Below are positions 1 through 6,309 of a stretch of 8,730 nucleotides of DNA, piece by piece (the first letter of the stretch is position 1; each line of letters begins with the position of its first letter). Made by a program: the position numbers and the translations under genes. Source of the stretch: Deltaproteobacteria bacterium (GTDB lineage: Bacteria > Desulfobacterota > UBA8473); assembly GCA_030621455.1 (NCBI GenBank), contig JAUXHQ010000055.1:1-8730 (forward strand). Direction: 5' to 3'. The notes under the pieces were generated by a model that saw only the letters and a list, made by a program, of their open reading frames with translations, searched no databases and was not told where the DNA came from.

Positions 1-141
1 GAAAGTCAAGCCGGAAGTGTTTATACATCCAAGGGATGGATAGATGGGGTTGACTTATATTCATTTTTTACCACCCAAAAAAATACCCTCCAAGAAATAA
101 TTATGGTGGGGAATGTAAGATCAAAGATAAACATTACAATA

Positions 142-186
142 ATATGACCCTTCAAGAGTTTTTAGAGAAATGAAAAGGGTTCATAT
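142..186. repeat. Imperfect hairpin (11-bp stem with one bulge)
   Basis: Bases 142-152 (ATATGACCCTT) pair with 175-186 (AAGGGTTCATAT), leaving one unpaired T in the right arm. The loop is 22 nt. It lies just after the frame-1 stop at 145-147 (the stop is inside the left arm), so it might end an upstream transcript. There is no T-run after the right arm, so it is not a textbook intrinsic terminator. Confidence 0.5.
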
Positions 187-190
187 ACTC

Positions 191-212
191 TCATCTCCCT
201 TGAGAGAGATGA
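191..212. repeat. Short hairpin (7-bp stem, 8-nt loop)
   Basis: TCATCTC at 191-197 is perfectly complementary to GAGATGA at 206-212. It follows the hairpin at 142-186 by only a few bases, so the two form a tandem pair of stem-loops. The role is unknown. No U-rich tail follows. Confidence 0.4.
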
Positions 213-316
213 ACTAAAATTTCAATGGGGGACGGGGATAAGGCATAGAGGCAGCAGTTAATGAAGATGGAGAAAAGCCCGTCAAGACCCTATGAACAAA
301 AGAAGAGAAGCTAATT

Positions 317-460
317 AGTTTCCATCCAGAAATGGCCCTTTTTCCCCTGAGTTGCGTTCTCCTCGGGTTTCCGCCTGCGACTACGCTAATGTATACTTCG
401 GCGAAAACCCTCGTACGGCCTTGCTCAGAGAATAATTTCCTCATTTCTGAATTGGAAACT
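317..460. repeat. Small (about 144 bp) element with imperfect terminal inverted repeats
   Basis: The left end (317-334) reads AGTTTCCA-TC-CAGAAATG. The opposite strand of the right end, read from 460 to 442, gives AGTTTCCA-ATT-CAGAAATG. The two 8-base blocks are identical and differ only in the 2- or 3-base spacer, so the ends form an inverted repeat around about 107 bases. Further copies of the end motif occur at 489-502 and 8566-8594, which suggests a dispersed family. A 76-codon minus-strand frame (444 to 214) starts inside the right end, lacks a Shine-Dalgarno and is best read as incidental. Size and structure would fit a miniature non-autonomous element or a structured RNA repeat. No clear target-site duplication was seen. 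Confidence 0.45.
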
Positions 461-488
461 TGGTTTGTGCCTTCCTTGCTGAAGACTT

Positions 489-502
489 CATTTCTGGTTG
501 GA
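489..502 (+). repeat. Solo copy of the CATTTCTG repeat motif
   Basis: CATTTCTGGTTGGA here matches the right end of the 317-460 element (CATTTCTGAATTGGA at 442-456, allowing for one inserted base) and lies 29 bases beyond it in the same orientation. It is too short to stand alone, but it adds to a local cluster of the same motif. Confidence 0.3.
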
Positions 503-560
503 CGCTAACTACCACCCGCTGAAAGCCGGTCATTTCGGATAAAGCCGCTTAAAGCATTCA

Positions 561-698
561 GAAGTCAGGACAGCTTGCCTTATTGTTCCCCCGCGCCCAT
601 GACATACCAGAATCGCAATACGTGTATGGTAATGGTCCTTTTCCGTGCTAATTATCGACTGAGCGCTCATCATATTCTGTCTCCTGAAATCTGACTTC
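561..698. repeat. Cluster of imperfect inverted repeats and a 10-bp palindrome
   Basis: GAAGTCAG at 561-568 is complementary to CTGACTTC at 691-698. Next to these, GGACAG (568-573) and CTGTCTCC (677-684) are also roughly complementary, so the two flanks resemble an inverted repeat with an insertion. Between them, CCAT/CATAC (597-607) pairs imperfectly with GTATG/ATGG (624-635), and TGAGCGCTCA at 660-669 is a perfect palindrome that could bind a dimeric regulator. Function is not known. Confidence 0.35.
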
Positions 699-732
699 CC
701 CTACACCGGCATATAGTCACTTGCTAAAGCTT

Positions 733-749
733 TTCGCCTGAAAGGCGAA
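733..749. repeat. Compact GC-rich hairpin upstream of the first gene
   Basis: TTCGCCT (733-739) and AGGCGAA (743-749) form a perfect 7-bp stem closed by a GAA loop, which two G-U pairs could extend. GGTTTTAAA follows, giving only a short T stretch. It lies about 120 bases before the TTG start at 868, so it could sit in the leader of the operon or act as a weak terminator for upstream transcription. I did not recognise a known riboswitch consensus around it. Confidence 0.4.
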
Positions 750-867
750 GGTTTTAAACCTGACGAATGGAAAAATAAAAAAGCTTGGGATTAAGGCGAG
801 AGGTTGGCCCTACCCCACTAGCAACCCTCATTGTTCAAAACTATGACCACAAATAAAGGAGAAAACT

Positions 868-2484
868 TTGAAAGTAACTTGTGTGGGTGCGGCAGGCACT
901 GTTACGGGTTCAAACTATCTGGTTGAGGCTGAGGGAGTAAAAATTCTGGTGGACTGCGGTATGTTTCAGGGGTTGAGACAGCTGGAGGAACGCAACTACA
1001 TAGATTTTCCTTACGACCCTAAAACGGTGACTCACCTTTTTCTTACTCATGCCCATATCGACCACAGCGGCTTGATACCCAAACTTGTGCGACACGGATT
1101 TTCCGGCGTCATCCTGTCAACGACGGCAACTACGGATTTGTGCAAGATCATGCTGGCAGACAGTGCGCACATACAGGAGGTTGAAGCCAGGTGGCGCAAC
1201 CGGAAGAAAAAACGCGCCGGCAGAGGACGCCTTATTGAAGTGCTTTATACACAAGAGGACGCCGAAGCTTCTATGGGATATTTTCAGCCCACGAATTACG
1301 ATAAAGACGTTACCCTCTCCCCTGCCCTTCGTGCCCGTTTCAGTGATGCGGGCCACATCCTGGGTTCAGCTATAATCGAGTTGTGGATCAAAGAAAGAGA
1401 CCGTGAGGTAAAGCTCGTTTTTTCCGGGGATCTGGGAAGCACTGATCAGCCTATTATCCGCAATCCCACTTATATTAAGGAAGCTGACGTGGTCTTTATT
1501 GAATCAACGTATGGCAACCGCCTTCATAAGTCAAAGAAAGGTACTTATCAGGAGCTCAAAGAGGTAATCATTGCAGCCCACCAGGACGGCGGCAATGTGG
1601 TGATCCCAGCCTTTGCAGTAGAGCGTACCCAGGAAGTGCTTTACGTTTTAAACGAACTCTATCATGAAAAACAGATACCCCATATGGACGTTTACGTAGA
1701 CAGTCCCCTGGCCATCTCAGCCACGGAAATCTTTGCAAATCATCCGGAATGCTTTGATGAGGCGACTATAGCCAAATTGCGTACCGGTGATCACCCCCTT
1801 GAATTCCCGGGGATGCACTTCAGCCGTTCGGCTGAAGAATCGATGGCCCTGAACGAAATAAAGAAGGGGGCCATCATCATTGCAGCCAGCGGAATGGGCC
1901 ATGCAGGCCGGATAAAACATCACCTGCGACATAACTTATGGCGCCCTGAAGCTCATGTCGTATTTGTAGGATATCAGGCCCAGGGTACTACAGGGCGTCT
2001 TATCGTTGACGGGGCCAGGCATGTGAAGATATTCTGTGAGGAAGTAACTGTGAGGGCCAATATCCACACTATAGGCGGGTTCTCCGCTCATGCCGACCGG
2101 GACGGCCTATTGAAATGGCTCGATTATTTTGATCCGAGACCCGCAGCCACGGTGATTGTTCATGGTGAAGCGAGTTCCTCCCTGGCATTCGGCGATTATG
2201 TTAATGAAAAGCTCGGTCTCGTTCCCATAGTGCCGCAACTGGGAGAGATAATCGATCTCGATGTCACCCTGGGTGAGTTCAGGAAGGAAGGCATTATGGT
2301 CTCATCTTTGGAATTCAATACCGAACTGGACCGCACGTGGGAAGAGCTGGATGATGTTTTAAGTAGAGTCGGGGATTTGGAGGATATTCAAGACTTCAAT
2401 GTGCGTGAAAGCCTGGCGCCCAGGTTGCGGGAAGTTAATAAGAAGTTGAACGAGATCAGGGAATATCTGGCCGGCAATGGATAA
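868..2484 (+). CDS. Beta-CASP metallo-beta-lactamase-fold RNA hydrolase (YSH1/CPSF-like family)
   Basis: Predicted zinc-dependent hydrolase of the bacterial beta-CASP family, whose characterised members are endo- and exoribonucleases. The 538-residue length is somewhat above a typical minimal member (about 430-470), because an acidic helical tail of about 70 residues follows the catalytic core. Visible motifs: VDCG with D29; HAHIDH at 61-66 (H61, H63, D65, H66); AGH with H163; SGD with D188; then the beta-CASP residues E212 (IEST), H408 (GFSAHAD) and H432 (VHGE). The histidine in the last motif is typical of RNA-type members. The segment SGMGHAGR at 341-348 is the usual conserved loop. All metal ligands look intact and there is no signal peptide, so it is cytoplasmic. 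The TTG start at 868 is chosen because AAAGGAG (855-861) lies six bases upstream and the fold begins immediately. The stop is 60 bases before the glycosyltransferase, suggesting cotranscription. The RNA target cannot be inferred. Confidence 0.93.
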   Translation: MKVTCVGAAGTVTGSNYLVEAEGVKILVDCGMFQGLRQLEERNYIDFPYDPKTVTHLFLTHAHIDHSGLIPKLVRHGFSGVILSTTATTDLCKIMLADSAHIQEVEARWRNRKKKRAGRGRLIEVLYTQEDAEASMGYFQPTNYDKDVTLSPALRARFSDAGHILGSAIIELWIKERDREVKLVFSGDLGSTDQPIIRNPTYIKEADVVFIESTYGNRLHKSKKGTYQELKEVIIAAHQDGGNVVIPAFAVERTQEVLYVLNELYHEKQIPHMDVYVDSPLAISATEIFANHPECFDEATIAKLRTGDHPLEFPGMHFSRSAEESMALNEIKKGAIIIAASGMGHAGRIKHHLRHNLWRPEAHVVFVGYQAQGTTGRLIVDGARHVKIFCEEVTVRANIHTIGGFSAHADRDGLLKWLDYFDPRPAATVIVHGEASSSLAFGDYVNEKLGLVPIVPQLGEIIDLDVTLGEFRKEGIMVSSLEFNTELDRTWEELDDVLSRVGDLEDIQDFNVRESLAPRLREVNKKLNEIREYLAGNG

Positions 2485-2544
2485 GGTGTCAGTTTAAAGG
2501 TTAAGAGATTGCTGTAGTAGTTTGCTGGCGAAGGGATATGATCG

Positions 2545-3729
2545 GTGAAAGTAGCTATAGTTCATGATTGGCTTACTGGGATGAGGGGGGGGGAGAAGTG
2601 TCTCGAGGTCTTCTGTGAGATCTTTCCCGAGGCTGACCTGTATACTTTGTTGCATATTAAAGGTAAGATGTCGAAGATCATAGAAGATATGAATGTAACA
2701 ACCTCCTTCATCCAGAGGTTACCCCTGGCTTCCAAGAAGTACAGGAATTATTTACCGCTATTCCCAACAGCGATTGAAAAATTTGACTTGAGCGGTTACA
2801 ATCTGGTATTAAGTAGCAGCCATTGTGTTGCAAAGGGAGTAGTAACTAGGCCGGACACATTGCATGTAACCTATTGTTATACCCCTATGAGATATGTATG
2901 GGACATGTACCATTCTTACTTCGGGCAAGAGAGGTTAGGTTGTCTGCCAAAGATGTTGACGCCTCTTTTCTCCACATACCTGAGAATGTGGGACGTAATA
3001 AGCAGTGGTAGAGTTGATATATTTATCGGGATATCAGAAAATGTGGCAGGGAGAATACGGAAACATTATAGAAGAGAGGCAGAGGTTATTTATCCTCCGG
3101 TGGATTGTTCAAGGTTTACTCCATGCGACGACGATAGTGATTTCTATTTGATGGTTACTGCTCTGGCTCCCTATAAACGGGTAGACTTGGCTATCGATGC
3201 CTTTAATAAGCTGGGACTGCCACTGAAGATTATCGGCGCCGGTCAGGAAGAAAAGAGACTGAAAAGGCTTGCAGAAGGAAACATCGACTTTTTGGGTTGG
3301 CAACCAGATCCCGTCCTGGTAGAATGCTACGCAAAGTGTAAGGCCTTTATCTTCCCCGGGGAAGAGGATTTTGGGATTACGCCCTTGGAATCACAGGCCT
3401 CCGGCAGACCTGTGATTGCTTATGGGAAGGGGGGAGTACTGGAGACAGTCATCCCGGTTGAACACTCTACAGAAAGCAAGCGGCAGCCTGACGTGAACAA
3501 CCAACCGCCAACGGGGCTCTTCTTTTATGAACAGACCCCCGAGGCCCTGATTGAGGCCGTCAGAAAGTTTGAGAGAGTGTTTCACGTATTCAACAAGGAG
3601 AAAATCAGGGAACACGCCCTAAGGTTCGATCGATCTATATTTAAGAAACGGATCAAGGGCTTTATTGAAGATAAGTACTTCAAATTTCGGGGGTCAAGAA
3701 TTGCTAAAAAAACACAGTCAATTCTTTGA
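2545..3729 (+). CDS. Glycosyltransferase family 4 (GT-B fold), EPS/O-antigen type
   Basis: Predicted retaining GT-B glycosyltransferase that transfers a sugar from a nucleotide donor to a growing lipid-linked glycan at the cytoplasmic face of the membrane. The 394 residues start with MKVAIVHDWLTGMRGGEK, whose GMRGGEK loop (12-18) is typical of the acceptor-side domain in this subgroup. CYTPMRYVWD at 111-120 is also typical. The donor-binding domain begins near 200, with ALAPYKRVD (206-214) supplying the basic residues K211/R212. EDFGITPLE at 274-282 gives the E-x7-E motif (E274, E282). The relatives I have in mind are WbaZ/WcaI-like mannosyltransferases, but donor specificity cannot be read from sequence. 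The GTG start at 2545 follows AAGGGA (2531-2536) by eight bases. An ATG at 2538 is in another frame. The 3' end overlaps the next gene, which points to translational coupling in an EPS operon. Confidence 0.93.
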   Translation: MKVAIVHDWLTGMRGGEKCLEVFCEIFPEADLYTLLHIKGKMSKIIEDMNVTTSFIQRLPLASKKYRNYLPLFPTAIEKFDLSGYNLVLSSSHCVAKGVVTRPDTLHVTYCYTPMRYVWDMYHSYFGQERLGCLPKMLTPLFSTYLRMWDVISSGRVDIFIGISENVAGRIRKHYRREAEVIYPPVDCSRFTPCDDDSDFYLMVTALAPYKRVDLAIDAFNKLGLPLKIIGAGQEEKRLKRLAEGNIDFLGWQPDPVLVECYAKCKAFIFPGEEDFGITPLESQASGRPVIAYGKGGVLETVIPVEHSTESKRQPDVNNQPPTGLFFYEQTPEALIEAVRKFERVFHVFNKEKIREHALRFDRSIFKKRIKGFIEDKYFKFRGSRIAKKTQSIL

Positions 3730-5104
3730 ATCTTTGTTGTTACTCACAGACATTGTCTTACTCTCCCTTTCGTGGGTAACCTCTTATTACCTTCGATTCT
3801 ATTCTAATTTGGTTCCGGTTTACAAGGGAATCCCCTCCTTCAGCCTGTATCTTTCTTTGCTGATACTGATAATACCTATATGGGTCTTTGTATTTAAGGG
3901 CTTCGGTTTATATGAACCCAAGAGGACATCGCCCCGGGTCAAAGAGGTATTCGATCTAGTCAGGGCTTGCACTCTGTCCATATTAGTCCTGATTTCCATT
4001 ACCTTCCTGGTTAGGCAATATCAGTTTTCTCGCGGGGTCTTTATATATTTTTGGGTGATAAACATATTTATGTTTGTGCTGTCAAGGGCCGTGTTTCGAG
4101 AGGTCCTTCGGTATCTTCGGAGGAAGGGATTCAACCTCAGACATGTATTAATCATCGGGGCGGGGGATTTGGGGCAAAAATTGGCTGACAGGATAAAAAG
4201 ACATCCTGAGCTGGGTCTCAGGGTTGTCGGTTTCTTGACGAGACATCCGGAAAAGGTGGGGAAGGTCACCAAAAGGAAAAAGATCCTGGGGCTCTATGAT
4301 GATGTTCGAGAGGTGGTCAGGGATAATGAAATTGATCAGGTGATAATAGCTATGCCCCTCGATGAGTCCCTGAGACTGGGGATAATCCTGAAACTTCTTG
4401 AAGATGAGATGGTAGACATAAGGGTCGTGCCAGATCTCTACCAGTTCATTATACTTCGGGGTGGTGTTGAGACCTTGGATGGTCTTCCGATAATCAGTTT
4501 GAGTGACTCCCCTCTCTATGGATGGAACATGATCTTCAAAAGGACGTTTGATATAGTCGCTTCTGTACCGGCTATTATAGTCCTGTCTCCGCTAATGGTT
4601 TTGATAGGGACGATTATCAAGGTTACATCGCCTGGGCCCATCTTATATAACCAAGAACGAATGGGATTTGATGGCAGGGTCTTCAATATTTATAAATTCC
4701 GATCTATGAAGATGGGGGCGGAGGATGAGACAGGTCCTGTGTGGGCCTCCGAAGATGATCCCAGAAGGACAAAATTTGGCGCCCTCTTGAGAAAAACGAG
4801 TCTCGATGAATTGCCCCAGTTGTTCAATGTGCTCAAGGGTGAAATGAGTCTGGTCGGCCCCAGACCGGAACGGCCAAGGCTGATTGATGACTTGAAAAAA
4901 GATGTCCCCAAGTATATGTTCAGACATAAGATGAAAGCAGGCATGACAGGATGGGCTCAGGTAAACGGATGGAGGGGTAATACCTCTATTGAGAAGAGGG
5001 TTGAATACGATCTGTACTATATCGAGAACTGGTCAATAACCCTTGACATCAAAATAATGTACTTGACTCTCTGGAAAGGATTCATTGATAAGAATGGTTA
5101 TTAG
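3701..5104 (+). CDS. Undecaprenyl-phosphate sugar-1-phosphate transferase (WcaJ-like polyprenyl-P hexose-1-P transferase)
   Basis: Predicted integral membrane enzyme that starts EPS repeat-unit assembly by moving a hexose-1-phosphate, probably glucose-1-phosphate, from UDP-sugar to undecaprenyl phosphate. With the TTG at 3701 it has 467 residues, usual for the long form. Order: four N-terminal membrane segments (roughly 11-31, 48-67, 88-106, 112-130), a Rossmann-like CoA_binding_3 domain with IIGAGDLG (about 151-158), then a C-terminal sugar-transferase domain with a re-entrant hydrophobic segment (about 283-310). Key motifs: KRTFD at 280-284, KFRSM at 332-336, [20 protein letters not shown] with the catalytic-type dyad D369/E370, PRPE at 387-390, and [10 protein letters not shown] from 414. 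A longer frame opens at TTG 3665, but I prefer 3701: GGGGG (3689-3693) sits seven bases upstream and MLKKHSQ matches how I recall relatives beginning. It overlaps the previous gene by 29 bases. Confidence 0.92.
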   Translation: MLKKHSQFFESLLLLTDIVLLSLSWVTSYYLRFYSNLVPVYKGIPSFSLYLSLLILIIPIWVFVFKGFGLYEPKRTSPRVKEVFDLVRACTLSILVLISITFLVRQYQFSRGVFIYFWVINIFMFVLSRAVFREVLRYLRRKGFNLRHVLIIGAGDLGQKLADRIKRHPELGLRVVGFLTRHPEKVGKVTKRKKILGLYDDVREVVRDNEIDQVIIAMPLDESLRLGIILKLLEDEMVDIRVVPDLYQFIILRGGVETLDGLPIISLSDSPLYGWNMIFKRTFDIVASVPAIIVLSPLMVLIGTIIKVTSPGPILYNQERMGFDGRVFNIYKFRSMKMGAEDETGPVWASEDDPRRTKFGALLRKTSLDELPQLFNVLKGEMSLVGPRPERPRLIDDLKKDVPKYMFRHKMKAGMTGWAQVNGWRGNTSIEKRVEYDLYYIENWSITLDIKIMYLTLWKGFIDKNGY

Positions 5105-5115
5105 AAGGAGTTTGT

Positions 5116-6075
5116 ATGAGAACCTTGATTACTGGAGGAGCCGGATTTCTCGGTTCCCACATGTGTGACCGGCTGATTGCAGAGGGCCACTTCGTCATAT
5201 GTATGGATAACCTCATTACCGGTAATGTGGATAACATCGCCCACCTATTTGGTAACAACAGCTTTAGATTCATAAAGCACGATGTAACAGAGTATATCTA
5301 TGTAGAAGGAGATGTCGATTTTATCATCCACTTCGCTTCTCCTGCCAGTCCAATTGACTATTTACAATTGCCCATACAAACCTTGAAAGTTGGTTCGCTG
5401 GGAACCCACAAGGCTTTGGGGCTGGCTAAAGCAAAAAAGGCAAGGTTCTTATTGGCATCCACTTCAGAGTGTTACGGTGATCCCTTGGTTCACCCCCAGT
5501 CAGAGGATTATTGGGGAAACGTTAACCCTGTCGGCCCTCGTGGTGTCTATGATGAGGCAAAGAGATTTGCTGAAGCCATGACCATGGCCTATCATAGATA
5601 TCACGGTATTGAGACCAGGATTGTCAGAATCTTCAACACATATGGCCCTAGAATGAGGCTGCGGGATGGGAGGGCATTGCCCGCTTTCATATGTCAGGCG
5701 TTACGGGAGGAGGAACTTACAGTGTTCGGGGATGGATTGCAGACCCGGAGCTTCTGTTATGTCTCAGACCTAATTGAAGGGGTGTACAGACTCCTTCTGT
5801 CTGATGAGTCATCACCTGTTAACATAGGTAACCCTTATGAGATGACCATTCTCGACTTTGCAGAGAAGATCCTGAATCTGACAGGTAGCAAGAGTAAGAT
5901 AACCTTTGAACCCTTACCCGAAGATGATCCCAAAGTCAGGCAACCGGATATTACCAAGGCCAGAAATTCACTCAGGTGGGAGCCTGAGGTATCCCTTGAC
6001 CAAGGGCTGAGGATGACATTAGAATATTTTAAGGAAAGGATAAAAAAAAACGACAAGAATACGATGGAAGCATAG
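5116..6075 (+). CDS. UDP-glucuronate decarboxylase-like NAD-dependent SDR (UDP-xylose synthase family)
   Basis: Predicted cytoplasmic extended short-chain dehydrogenase that converts UDP-glucuronate to UDP-xylose and CO2 through a 4-keto intermediate with bound NAD+. The 319 residues match the soluble UXS length. Visible: the NAD loop GGAGFLG (G7, G10, G13), D31 at the end of the second strand for NAD ribose, STSECYGDP (115-123) giving T116 and E118, the Y-x3-K pair Y145/K149 in [13 protein letters not shown] (173-180), [11 protein letters not shown] (203-213) and R275 in DPKVRQPD. The TSE plus R275 combination favours UXS over GalE or dTDP-glucose dehydratase, though other extended SDR activities are not excluded. 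ATG 5116 has AAGGAG five bases upstream and lies 11 bases after the sugar transferase stop, so it belongs to the same operon. UDP-glucuronate must be made elsewhere, as no UDP-glucose dehydrogenase lies in the window. The polylysine tail is short and probably unimportant. Confidence 0.9.
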   Translation: MRTLITGGAGFLGSHMCDRLIAEGHFVICMDNLITGNVDNIAHLFGNNSFRFIKHDVTEYIYVEGDVDFIIHFASPASPIDYLQLPIQTLKVGSLGTHKALGLAKAKKARFLLASTSECYGDPLVHPQSEDYWGNVNPVGPRGVYDEAKRFAEAMTMAYHRYHGIETRIVRIFNTYGPRMRLRDGRALPAFICQALREEELTVFGDGLQTRSFCYVSDLIEGVYRLLLSDESSPVNIGNPYEMTILDFAEKILNLTGSKSKITFEPLPEDDPKVRQPDITKARNSLRWEPEVSLDQGLRMTLEYFKERIKKNDKNTMEA

Positions 6076-6130
6076 GGGCGAGACCGAAATAACCGTTCGT
6101 GTAATATATCTGTTCACGGAGATCAGGGGA

Positions 6131-6232
6131 TGAAGTGAGCTAAAGTTAAGGAATACGCCCCAAGGCATAGCTGATTTTGACCCAGATCCGGTTTATAAAA
6201 TAAGCAGAATACCTTAACTTTAGCTCACTTCA
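6131..6232. repeat. Perfect 21-bp inverted repeat with 60-nt loop
   Basis: Bases 6131-6151 (starting TGAAGTGAGC and ending AGTTAAGG) are the exact reverse complement of 6212-6232. The 60-base interior is not obviously coding. A GAATAC hexamer occurs at each inner edge (6151-6156 and 6208-6213), as a direct rather than inverted repeat. The element lies between the decarboxylase stop and the kinase start. A single transcript could fold into a long stem-loop that separates the two units, but there is no T-run, so it is not a classical terminator. It could also be a small MITE-like insertion; no target duplication is evident. Confidence 0.8.
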
Positions 6233-6256
6233 AACTTTAGTCACTTGTAACTTTTT
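6214..6256. promoter_or_regulatory. Phased AACTTT direct repeats upstream of the kinase gene
   Basis: AACTTTAG at 6216-6223 and 6233-6240, and AACTTTTT at 6249-6256, begin 17 and 16 bases apart. The first two units extend to AACTTTAGCTCACTT and AACTTTAG-TCACTT. The first unit lies within the right arm of the inverted repeat, so a third long copy is present inverted in the left arm. Such short spaced repeats upstream of a start codon can be regulator binding sites, but they may also be decay products of a dispersed repeat. Confidence 0.35.
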
Positions 6257-6309
6257 GCGTAACCGCACAAGTAAGAAAAGTGTAAACCATTTTTAAGGTT
6301 GCATAAAAG

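Larger units (their letters stand above)
1..867. other. Left intergenic region without a supported gene
   Basis: No open frame here has both a ribosome binding site and recognisable protein content. The window's first bases are open in frame 1 up to a TGA at 145-147 (48 codons) and in frame 2 up to a TAG at 41-43, so the tail of an upstream gene could lie here, but neither peptide is recognisable. The stretch holds two consecutive hairpins (142-212), an element with imperfect inverted ends (317-460), a nearby solo copy of the same motif (489-502), several imperfect inverted repeats (561-698), a 10-bp palindrome TGAGCGCTCA at 660-669 and a GC-rich hairpin (733-749). Stops are frequent and structure is dense, which fits repetitive or regulatory DNA. 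I saw no tRNA or rRNA. Confidence 0.6.

Noticed and set aside
1..147. Open frame at the left edge ending at TGA 145-147 as a partial gene
   Set aside because: The 48-residue peptide shows no recognisable domain, and a second frame (ending at 43) is equally plausible as a gene tail. Sequence upstream of the window is needed to decide.
272..300. Resemblance of the CAAGACCCTATGAAC stretch to a 23S rRNA segment
   Set aside because: The similarity covers only about a dozen bases and the flanks do not continue as rRNA.
214..444. 76-codon minus-strand open frame
   Set aside because: It lacks a Shine-Dalgarno, its ATG falls inside the inverted end of a repeat element, and the product matches no family I recognise. 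It is better explained as repeat DNA.
455..480. Sigma-54 type promoter (GG-N10-GC)
   Set aside because: The GG and GC elements are 14 bases apart here rather than 10. The TGG in the 8581 region has TG where GC is required.
6076..6309. CRISPR array or riboswitch in the kinase upstream gap
   Set aside because: The repeats are short and inverted or irregular, without equal spacers. No known riboswitch consensus, such as GEMM, was seen.
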